Shown here piece by piece: positions 1 to 8,787 of a stretch of 64,000 bases of DNA; the stretch's first letter is position 1, and the number at the start of each line of letters is the position of its first letter. A program made the position numbers and the translations under genes. The notes under the pieces are model-generated. The model made no database searches. It saw only the letters and a list, made by a program, of their open reading frames with translations, and was not told where the DNA came from. Origin of the DNA: Thalassomonas sp. M1454 (GTDB lineage Bacteria > Pseudomonadota > Gammaproteobacteria > Enterobacterales > Alteromonadaceae); NCBI RefSeq assembly GCF_007097525.1, contig NZ_VKDD01000001.1:259554-323553 (forward strand), in the 5' to 3' direction.

Positions 1-182
1 TTAAATGAGGAATCAAGCTGATCAACACGTAAGCCCGATTTCATTTCTTCAGGACCATGACAACTAACACAATACTCATTAAAGAGTGGCTTTATTTTTT
101 CTTTAAAAAATTTATCTTCATCGGCAGCACTATTAAAAGCAACAAAGATAAAGAGCAGGCTAAATTTTTTGAACATAAACAT
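1..182 (-). CDS. Planctomycete-type cytochrome c domain protein, N-terminal part (runs off left edge)
   Basis: Only the first 60 residues lie in the window; the rest is beyond base 1. They begin with a basic, hydrophobic signal peptide (MFMFKKFSLLFIFVAFNSAA), so the product is exported. Then comes NEYCVSCHGPE, a CxxCH site for covalent haem c, followed by MKSGLRVDQL. CxxCH followed by GPE..K.GLR is typical of the PSCyt1 domain at the N-terminus of large DUF1549/DUF1592-type proteins, whose functions are mostly unknown. Start chosen at 182; an ATG at 176 is equally possible. Haem c attachment in the periplasm is well supported. The full domain content cannot be seen. Confidence 0.75.
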   Translation of the reverse strand, partial: MFMFKKFSLLFIFVAFNSAADEDKFFKEKIKPLFNEYCVSCHGPEEMKSGLRVDQLDSSF

Positions 183-451
183 CTCAAAGCAATATTATTA
201 CTCATAACCTAACACCCGCTGACATCGTTATCAATTATCATGTTGAACTCGCTTTGTAAATTTTTAGTAAAGTTTTTAGGTGATTAACTTAAAATCAGAC
301 ATACAAACACCATTAAATCTAAAAAACAGATTACAACAATCGATTTATATCGTTTTATTCAATTTAAAAATCAACCTATACTTAACCCATCAAATTTAAG
401 CAGGCAGCAAACACAACTGCCAAATCAATAAACTAATTTTTTGGAGCTATC

Positions 452-1183
452 ATGCTAGATAATAAAGAAGGTCAATCAATCCCAAACGTAACATTCCCTA
501 CTCGCGTAAACGATGAATGGGTTAACGTTACTACTGACGAATTATTTAAAGGTAAAACCGTAGTTTTATTCTCTCTTCCAGGTGCATTTACACCAACGTG
601 TTCTTCTACTCATTTACCTCGTTACAATGAGCTAGCTAAAACATTTAAAGAAAATGGCGTTGACGAAATCGTTTGTGTATCAGTAAATGACACGTTTGTT
701 ATGAATGCTTGGGCAGCAGATCAAGAAAGCGACAATGTTACTTTGATCCCTGATGGTAACGGTCAATTTACAGATGGCATGGGCATGCTTGTAGACAAAG
801 CTGATTTAGGTTTTGGTAAGCGTAGCTGGAGATATTCAATGCTAGTTAAAGATGGCGTTGTAGAAAAAATGTTTATTGAACCAAATGTACCAGGCGACCC
901 GTTTGAAGTATCAGATGCCGACACTATGCTTGAATACATTAACCCAACGGCGAAAAAACCACAGCCAGTAAGTATTTTCACTAAGCCAGGTTGTCCTTTC
1001 TGTGTTAAAGCAAAAGAGTTATTAACTGATAATGGCTATGCTTATGAAGAAATTGAATTAGGTAAAGGTGCAACCCTTACTTCTTTAAAGGCGATTACTG
1101 GTCGTGAGACTGTTCCACAAGTGTTTATTGATAATAAGCATATTGGTGGTTCTGATGAATTAGCGGCTTTTTTAGAAAAATAA
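452..1183 (+). CDS. Hybrid peroxiredoxin-glutaredoxin (Prx5/Grx fusion)
   Basis: Cytosolic peroxidase that reduces hydrogen and alkyl peroxides with glutathione via its own fused glutaredoxin. Residues 1-165 are a Prx5-type peroxiredoxin with [14 protein letters not shown] (peroxidatic Cys50). Residues 172-243 are a glutaredoxin with CPFC (Cys181/Cys184), the TVPQVF cis-Pro loop (220-225) and GG at 232-233 for glutathione binding. The length of 243 matches the Haemophilus-type hybrid family. A TTGGAG ribosome site lies just upstream of the ATG. Monocistronic, with a strong terminator downstream. The 260-base upstream region is AT-rich; I could not assign an OxyR site with confidence. Confidence 0.95.
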   Translation: MLDNKEGQSIPNVTFPTRVNDEWVNVTTDELFKGKTVVLFSLPGAFTPTCSSTHLPRYNELAKTFKENGVDEIVCVSVNDTFVMNAWAADQESDNVTLIPDGNGQFTDGMGMLVDKADLGFGKRSWRYSMLVKDGVVEKMFIEPNVPGDPFEVSDADTMLEYINPTAKKPQPVSIFTKPGCPFCVKAKELLTDNGYAYEEIELGKGATLTSLKAITGRETVPQVFIDNKHIGGSDELAAFLEK

Positions 1184-1271
1184 AACCTAAGCTCTGATCT
1201 TATTCTGGTTACTCACCGTATAAGATAATAATGATTAATGCTCGCGCATAGTTTTGTTTTACCAAGCCCTT

Positions 1272-1304
1272 GCCCCTAACTGTATTTGTTAGGGGCTTTT
1301 TTTT
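1272..1304 (+). terminator. Rho-independent terminator after the Prx-Grx gene
   Basis: Perfect 9-bp stem GCCCCTAAC / GTTAGGGGC (1272-1280 with 1288-1296), 7-base loop, followed by eight T residues. Confidence 0.93.
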
Positions 1305-1390
1305 GCAAAGATTTAAGTGATAAAACAATGCTATGATTTAAATATCGAGTACGTTTCAATTTCTATGAAACAGCAAGCAAGAGAAAAATC

Positions 1391-1822
1391 ATGACTGAAC
1401 AAACACTGCATGGTAGCTGCTTATGTAAGCAGGTAACCTATTCAATTGTGACACCGCTAAAAGTGTTCCAATACTGTCACTGCTCACGCTGCCAAAAAGT
1501 ATCAGGCAGTGCCTTTGCAGCTAATCTGTTTGTACCTAAGGCCCAATTTAGCTGGACTTCTGGCCAGGATTTATTAGGTCGATACGAGATCCCAGAAGCA
1601 AAGTATTTTGCCACCTGCTTCTGTACAAACTGCGGCTCAAATTTACCATGGCTAACCAAAACCGGCGAAACATATATTTTACCTGCAGGTAGTTTAGATA
1701 GTGAACTTGAGATGAAGCCAAAACAAAATATCTTTTGTGAAGATATACCAAGTTGGCATATTAGTGATGCTGTCTTGCCTAAATTTTTACAAGGTCCATT
1801 TGGGCCCAAATTAACTGATTAG
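1391..1822 (+). CDS. GFA-family (glutathione-dependent formaldehyde-activating-like) zinc protein
   Basis: A 143-residue GFA/CENP-V-fold protein. The zinc-binding cysteines are arranged as in the family: CLC (10-12), CHCSRC (29-34) and CFCTNCGS (76-82). KVSGSAFAANLFV after the second cluster is also typical. The family is named for an enzyme reported to speed glutathione-formaldehyde adduct formation, but most members, including this one, have no proven substrate. Cytosolic, no signal peptide. It stands alone between the terminator at 1272-1304 and the M61 peptidase gene. The family call is firm; the reaction is not. Confidence 0.85.
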   Translation: MTEQTLHGSCLCKQVTYSIVTPLKVFQYCHCSRCQKVSGSAFAANLFVPKAQFSWTSGQDLLGRYEIPEAKYFATCFCTNCGSNLPWLTKTGETYILPAGSLDSELEMKPKQNIFCEDIPSWHISDAVLPKFLQGPFGPKLTD

Positions 1823-1937
1823 TGCAGTTGCATTGATTTTTCAATGCATTGCCTTCATTAAGTAAAACACTAGCAAAAAAATCATTATAATTTTATAACA
1901 AGCATTACAACTATGTTTGTATTGTGGAGAATATTCA

Positions 1938-3722
1938 ATGTCTGTGATCGCCTATTCAATTGCAACATCTAATGTAAACGCCCACCAGTTTAAAGTAACC
2001 ATAGACATTCCCGAGCATAGTAGTGAAAAACTAAACTTAAGCTTACCAGCTTGGTTACCTGGCTCTTATATGATCCGTGACTTTGCCAAAAACATTATCA
2101 GCCTGAAAGCGACAACAATAGCTGGTGATGCGATTGTACAAAATAAAACGGATAAACAAACATGGCAACTAACTACACAAGGACAAGCGATTCAAGTTGA
2201 ATATATGGTGTATGCGTTTGATTTATCGGTGCGTACTGCTTATTTAGATAATCAACGTGGTTTTTTCAACGGTAGTTCAACTTTTTTACAAGTAAAAGAA
2301 TTAGCTGATTTAGCTTGTACGTTAGATATTATCGCCCCTGAAAATTTACCCGACTGGAAAGTAGCTACCGGCTTACCTAGAGATAAAAACACCGAAATAT
2401 ATCAATTTGGTCGCTATTGTGCTGACAACTACATGCATTTAATCGATTGCCCAGTAGAGCTTGGTAATTTTGACGTGGTTGAGTTTAATGTTGCAGGTAT
2501 ACCGCATTATTTAGTATTTGCTGGCCGTCATTTTGGCGATTTACAACGTTTACAACAAGATGTAGCTAAGCTTTGTCAGCACCATATTGATTTATTTGGC
2601 GAGGCCCCATTTACAGAGTATTGGTTTATAACAAATTTACTGGCTGATGGCTTTGGCGGTTTAGAACATAAAAATTCTACCGTGTTAGTAGCAAGTCGTT
2701 TTGATTTACCTAATCCTAATAAACCTAAAGAACTTACAGATAACTACCAAACATTTTTAAGCTTATGCTCACATGAATATTTTCATGCTTGGAATGTTTG
2801 CCGAATTAAGCCTGAAGAGTTTGTACCTTACGATTTAAGTAAAGAATCATACACTAAACAGCTTTGGGCTTATGAAGGTATCACTTCATATTATGATGAT
2901 TTTTCTTTATATCGAGCCGGCATTATTAGCTTTGCAGATTACTTAACCATATTGGCTAAAACCATGACTAGAGTGTACCGCGGACAAGGAGAGCTTAAGC
3001 AGGCTGTAACAGAATCAAGTTATGACGCTTGGACTAAGTTTTATCAACAAGGTCCTGACGCGGTAAATAATATTGTTAGTTATTACACCAAGGGGTCATT
3101 GATTGCTTTGTGGTTAGATTTAACCATTCGCAGTAAAAGCCAAGGTAAAAACAGCCTAGATCAGCTTATGCGTAAAATTTGGCTTAACCATGGCAAAACA
3201 GGCATTGGGACAAAAGAGCAAGACTTTATTGATGCTGCCAATGAATTGTCTGGGGCAGATTTAAGTAAGCAAATTAGCGAATTATTGCATCAAGCTAAGC
3301 GGGTGCCACTAACAGAATTACTAAGTGAAGTTGGCATTGAGTTTACGCCAAGTGGTTATAAGACGTTAAATTCTTTTGCTGGTGAAAAACAAACAAGCTA
3401 TCAACCTTATATTGGCGCTTTATATACAAGTACGCCACAAGGTTTAAAGGTAACCGTTGTTGAGCAAGACTCTCCGGCAGAGCTAGCAGGTTTGAGCGTT
3501 AATGACGTTATTATTGGAGTTGATAATATCAAGGCAACGGAAAAATCACTCAGCCAATTACTGCAACACAAAGCGGAAGGGAGTGAGTTAACTTGTCATT
3601 ATTTTCGCGATGACGCACTAATTAGCAGTACATTAAAAGTAACTAACTCACCTTTATTAGCGGTTACTTTAGCAATTTCTACTGAGTCAAACTTAACCAA
3701 ATGGCAGACTATTTATGCTTAA
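1938..3722 (+). CDS. M61 family metallopeptidase (glycyl aminopeptidase) with PDZ domain
   Basis: Zinc aminopeptidase of clan MA, about 594 residues. The N-terminal beta domain (PAWLPGSYMIRDFA) is typical of M61. The zinc site is HEYFH at residues 279-283, with the third ligand expected in WAYEGITSYYDD some 40 residues later. A C-terminal PDZ domain begins near YIGALY and contains the SPAELAGLSVNDVI loop. Start set at the ATG at 1938, which has GTGGAGA 9 bases upstream; an in-frame TTG at 1917 lies upstream of that ribosome site and is unlikely. No signal peptide, so probably cytosolic. The stop overlaps the next gene by 8 bp, implying translational coupling. Confidence 0.93.
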   Translation: MSVIAYSIATSNVNAHQFKVTIDIPEHSSEKLNLSLPAWLPGSYMIRDFAKNIISLKATTIAGDAIVQNKTDKQTWQLTTQGQAIQVEYMVYAFDLSVRTAYLDNQRGFFNGSSTFLQVKELADLACTLDIIAPENLPDWKVATGLPRDKNTEIYQFGRYCADNYMHLIDCPVELGNFDVVEFNVAGIPHYLVFAGRHFGDLQRLQQDVAKLCQHHIDLFGEAPFTEYWFITNLLADGFGGLEHKNSTVLVASRFDLPNPNKPKELTDNYQTFLSLCSHEYFHAWNVCRIKPEEFVPYDLSKESYTKQLWAYEGITSYYDDFSLYRAGIISFADYLTILAKTMTRVYRGQGELKQAVTESSYDAWTKFYQQGPDAVNNIVSYYTKGSLIALWLDLTIRSKSQGKNSLDQLMRKIWLNHGKTGIGTKEQDFIDAANELSGADLSKQISELLHQAKRVPLTELLSEVGIEFTPSGYKTLNSFAGEKQTSYQPYIGALYTSTPQGLKVTVVEQDSPAELAGLSVNDVIIGVDNIKATEKSLSQLLQHKAEGSELTCHYFRDDALISSTLKVTNSPLLAVTLAISTESNLTKWQTIYA

Positions 3723-4200
3723 TAAAATACTTGATTTAGGCTCATATAAAATAGCATTTTTGTTGCTTGTTAATTTAATGTTAGTGAGTAGTTGCTCACT
3801 ACTTAAACAAGATATAAAAGAACCTGAAGTTGAAGTGGTAAAAGTTAAAATGCTACCTATGCAAGGGTTAGATCCTAGATTCGCCATTACTTTAGAGATT
3901 TATAACCCCAATGATTTTGATTTAGACTTCAACTCTTTAAGTTATCAATTACAAGTTAACGGCGCAGAATTATTTAATGGCACAAAAAAACCAATGCCGT
4001 TGCTTAAAAAAGGTAGTCATCAAAACGTTACTTTGTACGGTAAGGCAAAGCTATTTAATAGTTTTAAGGTAATAAAAGCAATTATCAAAAATCCAAACAA
4101 AGCTGTCGCATACCAACTAAATGCCGAACTGGAAGTATCGAGCATGATGCCAAATTATCAATTTGAACATAACGGCAGTTTTACCCCCCTCCCTAAATAA
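3715..4200 (+). CDS. LEA14-like (LEA type 2 / WHy domain) lipoprotein
   Basis: 161-residue predicted lipoprotein. The signal peptide ends in LMLVSSC, a lipobox with the modified Cys at about residue 27. The mature part carries the LEA type 2 fold: a repeated beta pattern with ITLEIYNPNDFDLDFNSLSYQLQVNG, where the NPN motif is the family hallmark. These proteins are linked to envelope or desiccation stress, but the bacterial role is poorly known. Its ATG lies inside the last codons of the M61 peptidase gene (8-bp overlap), so the two are co-translated. Confidence 0.88.
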   Translation: MLNKILDLGSYKIAFLLLVNLMLVSSCSLLKQDIKEPEVEVVKVKMLPMQGLDPRFAITLEIYNPNDFDLDFNSLSYQLQVNGAELFNGTKKPMPLLKKGSHQNVTLYGKAKLFNSFKVIKAIIKNPNKAVAYQLNAELEVSSMMPNYQFEHNGSFTPLPK

Positions 4201-4267
4201 CCTTGCAGTTAACCCCTAGTAAACAGCAAGTAAATAAACCGAACCATTATTTGCGCCAGATCAAAAT

Positions 4268-4309
4268 GCTTCTCCTTAAATTGCTTATTCTAAAAGCATA
4301 AGGAGAAGC
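4268..4309 (+). promoter_or_regulatory. Inverted repeat burying the Shine-Dalgarno site of the TraR/DksA-type gene
   Basis: Perfect 11-bp arms GCTTCTCCTTA (4268-4278) and TAAGGAGAAGC (4299-4309). A further inner pairing TGCTT (4282-4286) with AAGCA (4294-4298) follows after a 3-base bulge. The 3' arm contains the ribosome site AAGGAG, 6 bases before the ATG at 4312. If transcribed, the hairpin would block ribosome access. No T-tract follows, so it is not a terminator. Confidence 0.6.
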
Positions 4310-4311
4310 CA

Positions 4312-4626
4312 ATGATTGTTGCTAAATTAACTGAATCTTTAAATTCCAAAAAAGCTGAACTAAGCAATCGCTTAGCGGCAATAGAAAATGACTTTAAAAA
4401 AGGTCGTTCACAAGATTTCGCCGAGCAAGGCAGTGAATGTGAAAATGACCAAGTACTTGATGAAATACATCAACAAACATTAAACGAAATTGCACAAATT
4501 AATGATGCTCTGAAATTACTAGAGAATGAGCAATATGGTGTTTGCACGCAATGTGGGCAGCAAATAAGTGAACAGCGCTTATTAGCATTACCACAAACGC
4601 ATTTATGTATTAATTGCGCACCTTAA
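4312..4626 (+). CDS. TraR/DksA-family C4 zinc finger protein
   Basis: 104 residues. The N-terminal coiled-coil hairpin (about 1-72) has an acidic tip region DFAEQGSECEND. The C-terminal zinc finger is CTQC (78-81) ... CINC (99-102), the dksA/traR C4 type. Family members bind in the RNA polymerase secondary channel and modulate initiation, or act as small relatives of unknown target. It is shorter than DksA (about 150) and nearer TraR/YbiI-like proteins. The ribosome site AAGGAG is optimal but lies inside a strong inverted repeat (4268-4309), suggesting regulated translation. It is followed by a DUF465 gene on the same strand. Confidence 0.9.
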   Translation: MIVAKLTESLNSKKAELSNRLAAIENDFKKGRSQDFAEQGSECENDQVLDEIHQQTLNEIAQINDALKLLENEQYGVCTQCGQQISEQRLLALPQTHLCINCAP

Positions 4627-4690
4627 CTCTAAATAGCAAACAGAAATTACTACAGTAAAACCTATAAATATTAACAACAGGGATAATACT

Positions 4691-4945
4691 ATGAACATTC
4701 AAAAACACGACTTACACCATGAATTTCCAGAGTACACTGATGAAATCCGTACGCTAAAAATGAACAATAATCATTTTGCTAAAATTTTTAAGCAATACCA
4801 TGAGTTAGACCACGAAGTGATCCGCATTGAAGAAGGTGTAGAAAACACTTCTGACGATTATTTAGAAGAACTGAAAAAACAGCGTCTACACTATAAAGAC
4901 GAATTGTTTTTAATGATTAAAAAGTACCAAGCAACAAAAGCTTAA
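4691..4945 (+). CDS. DUF465 (YdcH-like) small protein
   Basis: 84-residue helical protein of the DUF465/YdcH family. It shows the typical N-terminal HDLHHEFPEY, the central NNHFAKIFKQYHELDHEVIRIE and the C-terminal LKKQRLHYKDELF. Function is unknown across the family. Cytosolic. Ribosome site CAGGGA upstream. It lies 65 bp after the TraR/DksA-type gene and ends at a bidirectional hairpin shared with the convergent EamA gene. Confidence 0.9.
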   Translation: MNIQKHDLHHEFPEYTDEIRTLKMNNNHFAKIFKQYHELDHEVIRIEEGVENTSDDYLEELKKQRLHYKDELFLMIKKYQATKA

Positions 4946-4972
4946 TTTGAGTTCTGTTTAGAATTGTAAAAA

Positions 4973-4990
4973 TGCGCCTTTATAGGCGCA
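4973..4990. terminator. Bidirectional terminator between DUF465 and EamA genes
   Basis: Stem TGCGCCT / AGGCGCA with 4-base loop, flanked by A's on the left and T's on the right, so it can serve both converging genes. Confidence 0.88.
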
Positions 4991-4997
4991 TTTTCTT

Positions 4998-5843
4998 TTA
5001 CCCTGTTAAATCTCTATTTTGCTTTTGTGCTAATAAAACACTAAGTAAGATCACACTACCGCCTAACATGAGCCTAACTAAATCAGCGCTTTCAGCAAAG
5101 ATAGTTACTGAGAAAATCACAGCAAGCGGCACATAGCCATTATTCATTACTGCAAGTGTTGTCGCATTTACTACTCGAGCGCCTTTATTCCATAAATAAA
5201 AGCATAATCCTGAGGAGATTACACCAAGATAAAACAGTGCCAGCCACTGTTTACCATCAATTTCTACTGACTTAATATCTGCTGTAGTTAAACAATAAAG
5301 CGTTGCGAGTAATGCCCCACCTAAGTACATCCACAACATATTATCTCTGTCATTGCCGTTGCCAGCCAAATATTTATATCCAACTTGGCCACTAGCAAAA
5401 GCAATATTAGCAAGCTGTAGCAAGACAAAACCCAATAAATAGCCATCTTGGTCGATATCTTTAAAGACAATAATAGCTGCGCCAACAATTGATAATACAA
5501 CTGGATAAAGCATTTTAAGTTGCCAATTTTTGCTAATAACACTGTTGATAAGTACAACATAAAGTGGAGTGAAGATGGTAAATACAGCAACCAGGTAACC
5601 TGGCAAATATTGGTAAGAGTTTATATACAATAAATACATTAAACCAAATTGTACGCTACCTAGTGCGACTAGCTTTAAGTTTGGCCGTAGGCTTTTTGCA
5701 AAAAACAAACAGGGTAGAAAGGCTATAACACATAAAAGCAAGCGAATGCTTGCCACAACAGATGGGTCAATACCCGTCAACTGTCCTTTGATTAGCCCAA
5801 AAGAAAACGCCCAAATTACCGAAACTAAAACCAACTGCCACAT
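4998..5843 (-). CDS. EamA/DMT-superfamily inner-membrane transporter
   Basis: 281 residues, nearly all hydrophobic, with two EamA repeats of about five membrane helices each (roughly 1-130 and 140-275). It opens with LVLVSVIWAFSFGLIKG, the usual first helix of drug/metabolite transporters; SSGLCFYLWNKG in the second half is also typical. The family exports or imports amino acids, nucleotides, amines and similar small molecules; the substrate cannot be read from the sequence. Monocistronic and convergent with the DUF465 gene. Confidence 0.88.
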   Translation of the reverse strand: MWQLVLVSVIWAFSFGLIKGQLTGIDPSVVASIRLLLCVIAFLPCLFFAKSLRPNLKLVALGSVQFGLMYLLYINSYQYLPGYLVAVFTIFTPLYVVLINSVISKNWQLKMLYPVVLSIVGAAIIVFKDIDQDGYLLGFVLLQLANIAFASGQVGYKYLAGNGNDRDNMLWMYLGGALLATLYCLTTADIKSVEIDGKQWLALFYLGVISSGLCFYLWNKGARVVNATTLAVMNNGYVPLAVIFSVTIFAESADLVRLMLGGSVILLSVLLAQKQNRDLTG

Positions 5844-6012
5844 AATAAATATCTAAATAACTTATCGTATGGCTATTCTATACGATTTATTGCACAAATA
5901 ATTTTTTTACAGATCTGAGCTGTTAAATAGTTGTAAAAATATACAAATAATTCTGCTATGGTAATAATAACGAAAACCCGTTAGTACAAAATAACAAGAA
6001 TAAGAGCGCTGT

Positions 6013-7962
6013 ATGTCCTCTAAACCAGAATTAAACAACGAAATCGAAGAGCAATTGCAACTTTTAGCTGGTGATATTTTTATTCAGCTAGAAGAGCGTT
6101 TTAATCACCTCGCCGAAAAGCTACAAGCGTCTGCTGAAGAAGATAAGCAGCAAGCTTTGATCAGTCAAAAACAAGAACTTGAGTCTAAAATAGTTGAGAG
6201 TAAAGCAAGCGACAGCAATTCTAAATACAGCGAAACAGAACAATTAAAACAAAAACTAGTTATTGCACAAGAGCAATACACCGAGTTAAAACAAACGCTT
6301 ACGAATACCGAAGAAGAATTGCAAGGTGTTGTTAAAAATCAACAAAAACTTGAAGAAGATGCGCGTTTAACTAAAGAAAACAGAGAGTTATTACAAAGTC
6401 AGCTCGAACCATTAAACCTTAAAAATCAACAAATCAGTAAAGAAAAAGAGCAGCTGCAACAAAAACTAGCAGATTTACAAGCTAAATTTGAGCAATTAAA
6501 TAAAACCAATCAACACTTATCTGCACAGTTGCAGGCAAACGGTAATGACGAACAAAAAAGCCTACAAAAATTACAAGCTGAATTAGACAAAACCAACTTA
6601 CATGCACTGAACTTAAGCCAGCAAAAATCGAGTCTTGAAGCAGATAAAACCGCTTTAGAAAAAGAACTTAAAACCTTAGAAAAAAATCAACAAAGTGAGG
6701 CCAAAAAGCTTAACTCTGAGCATAAAAAACAGCTAGCAGATGTTGAAAAATCGGTTAAAGAAAAACACAAGCAACTCGACAAAGCCGAGCAAGCAGTTAG
6801 CAAATTAACCGATGCAGAAAAAACAAATAAAGCAGAAATTAACCAGCTCAAAGCAGAGCTTAAAGAGCTGACTAAAAAATTAAAGTCTGCAAATCAAGAC
6901 CATCAAATTATACTAAATAAGCAACAAGATGAGTTTGATAAACAGCTGCGTACTTTCCAAAAAGATTCAGGCTCTATTTCAGAAAACTTGTTAGTTAAAG
7001 ATCAATTAATTGCTGATGCAAAATCTGAAATTAAGCAATTAAAACAAACAGCTTCAGATTTAAAGCTTGCTCATCAAAATGAATTAAGCAATCTGGTTAA
7101 CGAACAACAGCTGACAGAGAAAAAGCTAACTAAGTCTCTACAAACCGCCGAATCCAAAATAGAAAGTCTTAATTGCCAACTTGATGCGCAAGCAAAATCA
7201 TTAACTGCTGAACAAAAACAAATTAAGGATATAGAACAAGAATTTGCAAATAAATTAACCGCGGCAACAAGTTCTCTTGAAACAGAAGTGTCGAAGTTAG
7301 AGCAGCAGCTATCTAGTTCAGAGAAATTGCAAAAAACAACTGCCGTGCAAAATAGTGCATTAAAAGACAAGTTACTTAGTAATGACGAAAAAATTACTGA
7401 GTTACAGTCTCACAACTCAAAAATTAATAGCCAGCTAAAAACCGCTAGGGAAAACAGTCAGCAACAATTAAGTGAGCTGGAAAAGCAGCATAAACAAGCC
7501 CAACAAGAGCTTGCACAAGCCAGTGCCGAACAAGAGAAGCTTTATACTCAGCAAACTGCTGATCTCAATGAGCAATTAAACCAGCAGCAGGTTAAATTAG
7601 AAACTCACCAAGCGCAAACAGAGCAAATTATTGAAAAGTTAAATCAAGATAAAGAGCAACTTAAAGCCTCTATCTTAGATTTACAACAAGATAGTAATCA
7701 GGGCTCTTCTAAGGTTGAACAGCTAGAGCAACTTTTACAGGCTGAACGAGATAAAGTTGCAGAAATGAACCTTAAAAATGCTCAGTTAAAATCAAGACAA
7801 GATAGTAGTGATGACCAAATTCGCACAACATTGAAACAACTTCGCGATGAAAATCATGAACTTAAACAAAGACTTAAAGAAGAGGTTGCAGAATTACAAG
7901 ATAACCTAACGGAATATCGACTTAAATTTGAGTACGCGCAAAAGCAGATAAGCTTAAGTTAA
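6013..7962 (+). CDS. Long coiled-coil protein of unknown function
   Basis: 649 residues that I do not recognise. After a short N-terminal helix-like segment (ELNNEIEEQLQLLAGDIFIQ) almost the whole chain, about 35-640, is Gln/Lys/Glu/Leu-rich heptad repeat typical of a parallel coiled coil. There is no signal peptide, no membrane helix and no ATP-binding motif, so it is not an SMC/Rad50 ATPase. It is probably a cytosolic rod or scaffold. It has its own promoter region (170 bp gap from the divergent EamA gene) and precedes yjaG. Similarity searches will be dominated by composition, so distant hits should be treated with care. Confidence 0.8.
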   Translation: MSSKPELNNEIEEQLQLLAGDIFIQLEERFNHLAEKLQASAEEDKQQALISQKQELESKIVESKASDSNSKYSETEQLKQKLVIAQEQYTELKQTLTNTEEELQGVVKNQQKLEEDARLTKENRELLQSQLEPLNLKNQQISKEKEQLQQKLADLQAKFEQLNKTNQHLSAQLQANGNDEQKSLQKLQAELDKTNLHALNLSQQKSSLEADKTALEKELKTLEKNQQSEAKKLNSEHKKQLADVEKSVKEKHKQLDKAEQAVSKLTDAEKTNKAEINQLKAELKELTKKLKSANQDHQIILNKQQDEFDKQLRTFQKDSGSISENLLVKDQLIADAKSEIKQLKQTASDLKLAHQNELSNLVNEQQLTEKKLTKSLQTAESKIESLNCQLDAQAKSLTAEQKQIKDIEQEFANKLTAATSSLETEVSKLEQQLSSSEKLQKTTAVQNSALKDKLLSNDEKITELQSHNSKINSQLKTARENSQQQLSELEKQHKQAQQELAQASAEQEKLYTQQTADLNEQLNQQQVKLETHQAQTEQIIEKLNQDKEQLKASILDLQQDSNQGSSKVEQLEQLLQAERDKVAEMNLKNAQLKSRQDSSDDQIRTTLKQLRDENHELKQRLKEEVAELQDNLTEYRLKFEYAQKQISLS

Positions 7963-8120
7963 ACTCATAGCGCTAATGCCGAGCTACCTCCTCGGTTTAA
8001 ATAATGTTTGCTTTATATAATGCTGATAGGGCCGTAAAAATCGAACATGCCCAACTCAGGGAGGATTAATTTACTTTAACTGATATACTGTATCTAACTC
8101 TTTGTTAACTGGTAATAACT

Positions 8121-8717
8121 GTGGCATCAAACTTAAACCTCACCAACCTTTCTCTTTGGCAACAAACAGCTTTTTCTGCGGCTTTATTAGAGCGTATGTT
8201 GCCCAATTATAAAATGTTTTCGCAAGCAGCCGAATTTGGCAATCCAGCTTTATTACGCAATCAATTAGATTTAATTTGGCAACGTCTTGGCCAAGGACAA
8301 GTTAAAATTAACTTTGCAGTGCAACTAGAAAAGCTTGAAGAAGTGATCCCTGACATTGAAGATTTTGACTTTTTTGGTGTGCATCCAGCACTTGATACTT
8401 GCATGGCTTTAGGCTCTTTATTACAAGGCATACAAGATAGCGATGAAGAAACTATTGGTAATGTACCTTTATTGTCAAAAAGTAGCGTGAGTTATTATGT
8501 TGGTTTGGTTTTAGCGCAAGAACAAAGCGAGCAAGATGACATTGTTATTAAAGAGCAAGATATAGAAGATCACCCTTTAATGCAGTGGGAGATGGCAACC
8601 CAAGAAGAATTATTCCACGCCCTAAACCGAGCCAAAGAAAACTCAGATACTTGTAAAAAATTAAAGCAATTAGCCTTGTCAGAAGGTATGTCTAGTTTAG
8701 GGATTGAACTAGAGTAA
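8121..8717 (+). CDS. yjaG: DUF416 family protein (YjaG)
   Basis: 198 residues matching the YjaG/DUF416 family in length and in the N-terminal pattern LSLWQQTAFSAALLERMLPNYKMFSQ, close to the E. coli protein. All-helical and cytosolic. The family has no established biochemical function. The start codon is GTG (8121) without a strong ribosome site; no earlier ATG fits. It follows the coiled-coil gene by 158 bp. Confidence 0.87.
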   Translation: MASNLNLTNLSLWQQTAFSAALLERMLPNYKMFSQAAEFGNPALLRNQLDLIWQRLGQGQVKINFAVQLEKLEEVIPDIEDFDFFGVHPALDTCMALGSLLQGIQDSDEETIGNVPLLSKSSVSYYVGLVLAQEQSEQDDIVIKEQDIEDHPLMQWEMATQEELFHALNRAKENSDTCKKLKQLALSEGMSSLGIELE

Positions 8718-8744
8718 TCATAATTAGTGTCTACAAAATATTAG

Positions 8745-8786
8745 GCTATTCTTTATATGAGAGTTAAATTAATTATAAGGAATAGC
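8745..8786 (+). promoter_or_regulatory. Inverted repeat burying the Shine-Dalgarno site of dodecin
   Basis: Arms GCTATTCTTTATA (8745-8757) and TATAAGGAATAGC (8774-8786) pair over 13 positions with one G-U wobble and a 16-base loop. The 3' arm contains the ribosome site AAGGAA and ends one base before the ATG at 8788. There is no T-tract, so a terminator is unlikely. Confidence 0.55.
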
Positions 8787-8787
8787 T

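Noticed and set aside
190-451. OxyR site upstream of the peroxiredoxin-glutaredoxin gene
   Set aside because: AT-rich half-site-like strings exist, but no ATAG-N7-CTAT series could be supported.
8745-8786. Terminator of yjaG
   Set aside because: The hairpin lacks a T-run and its right arm ends at the dodecin start codon, so a role in dodecin translation fits better.
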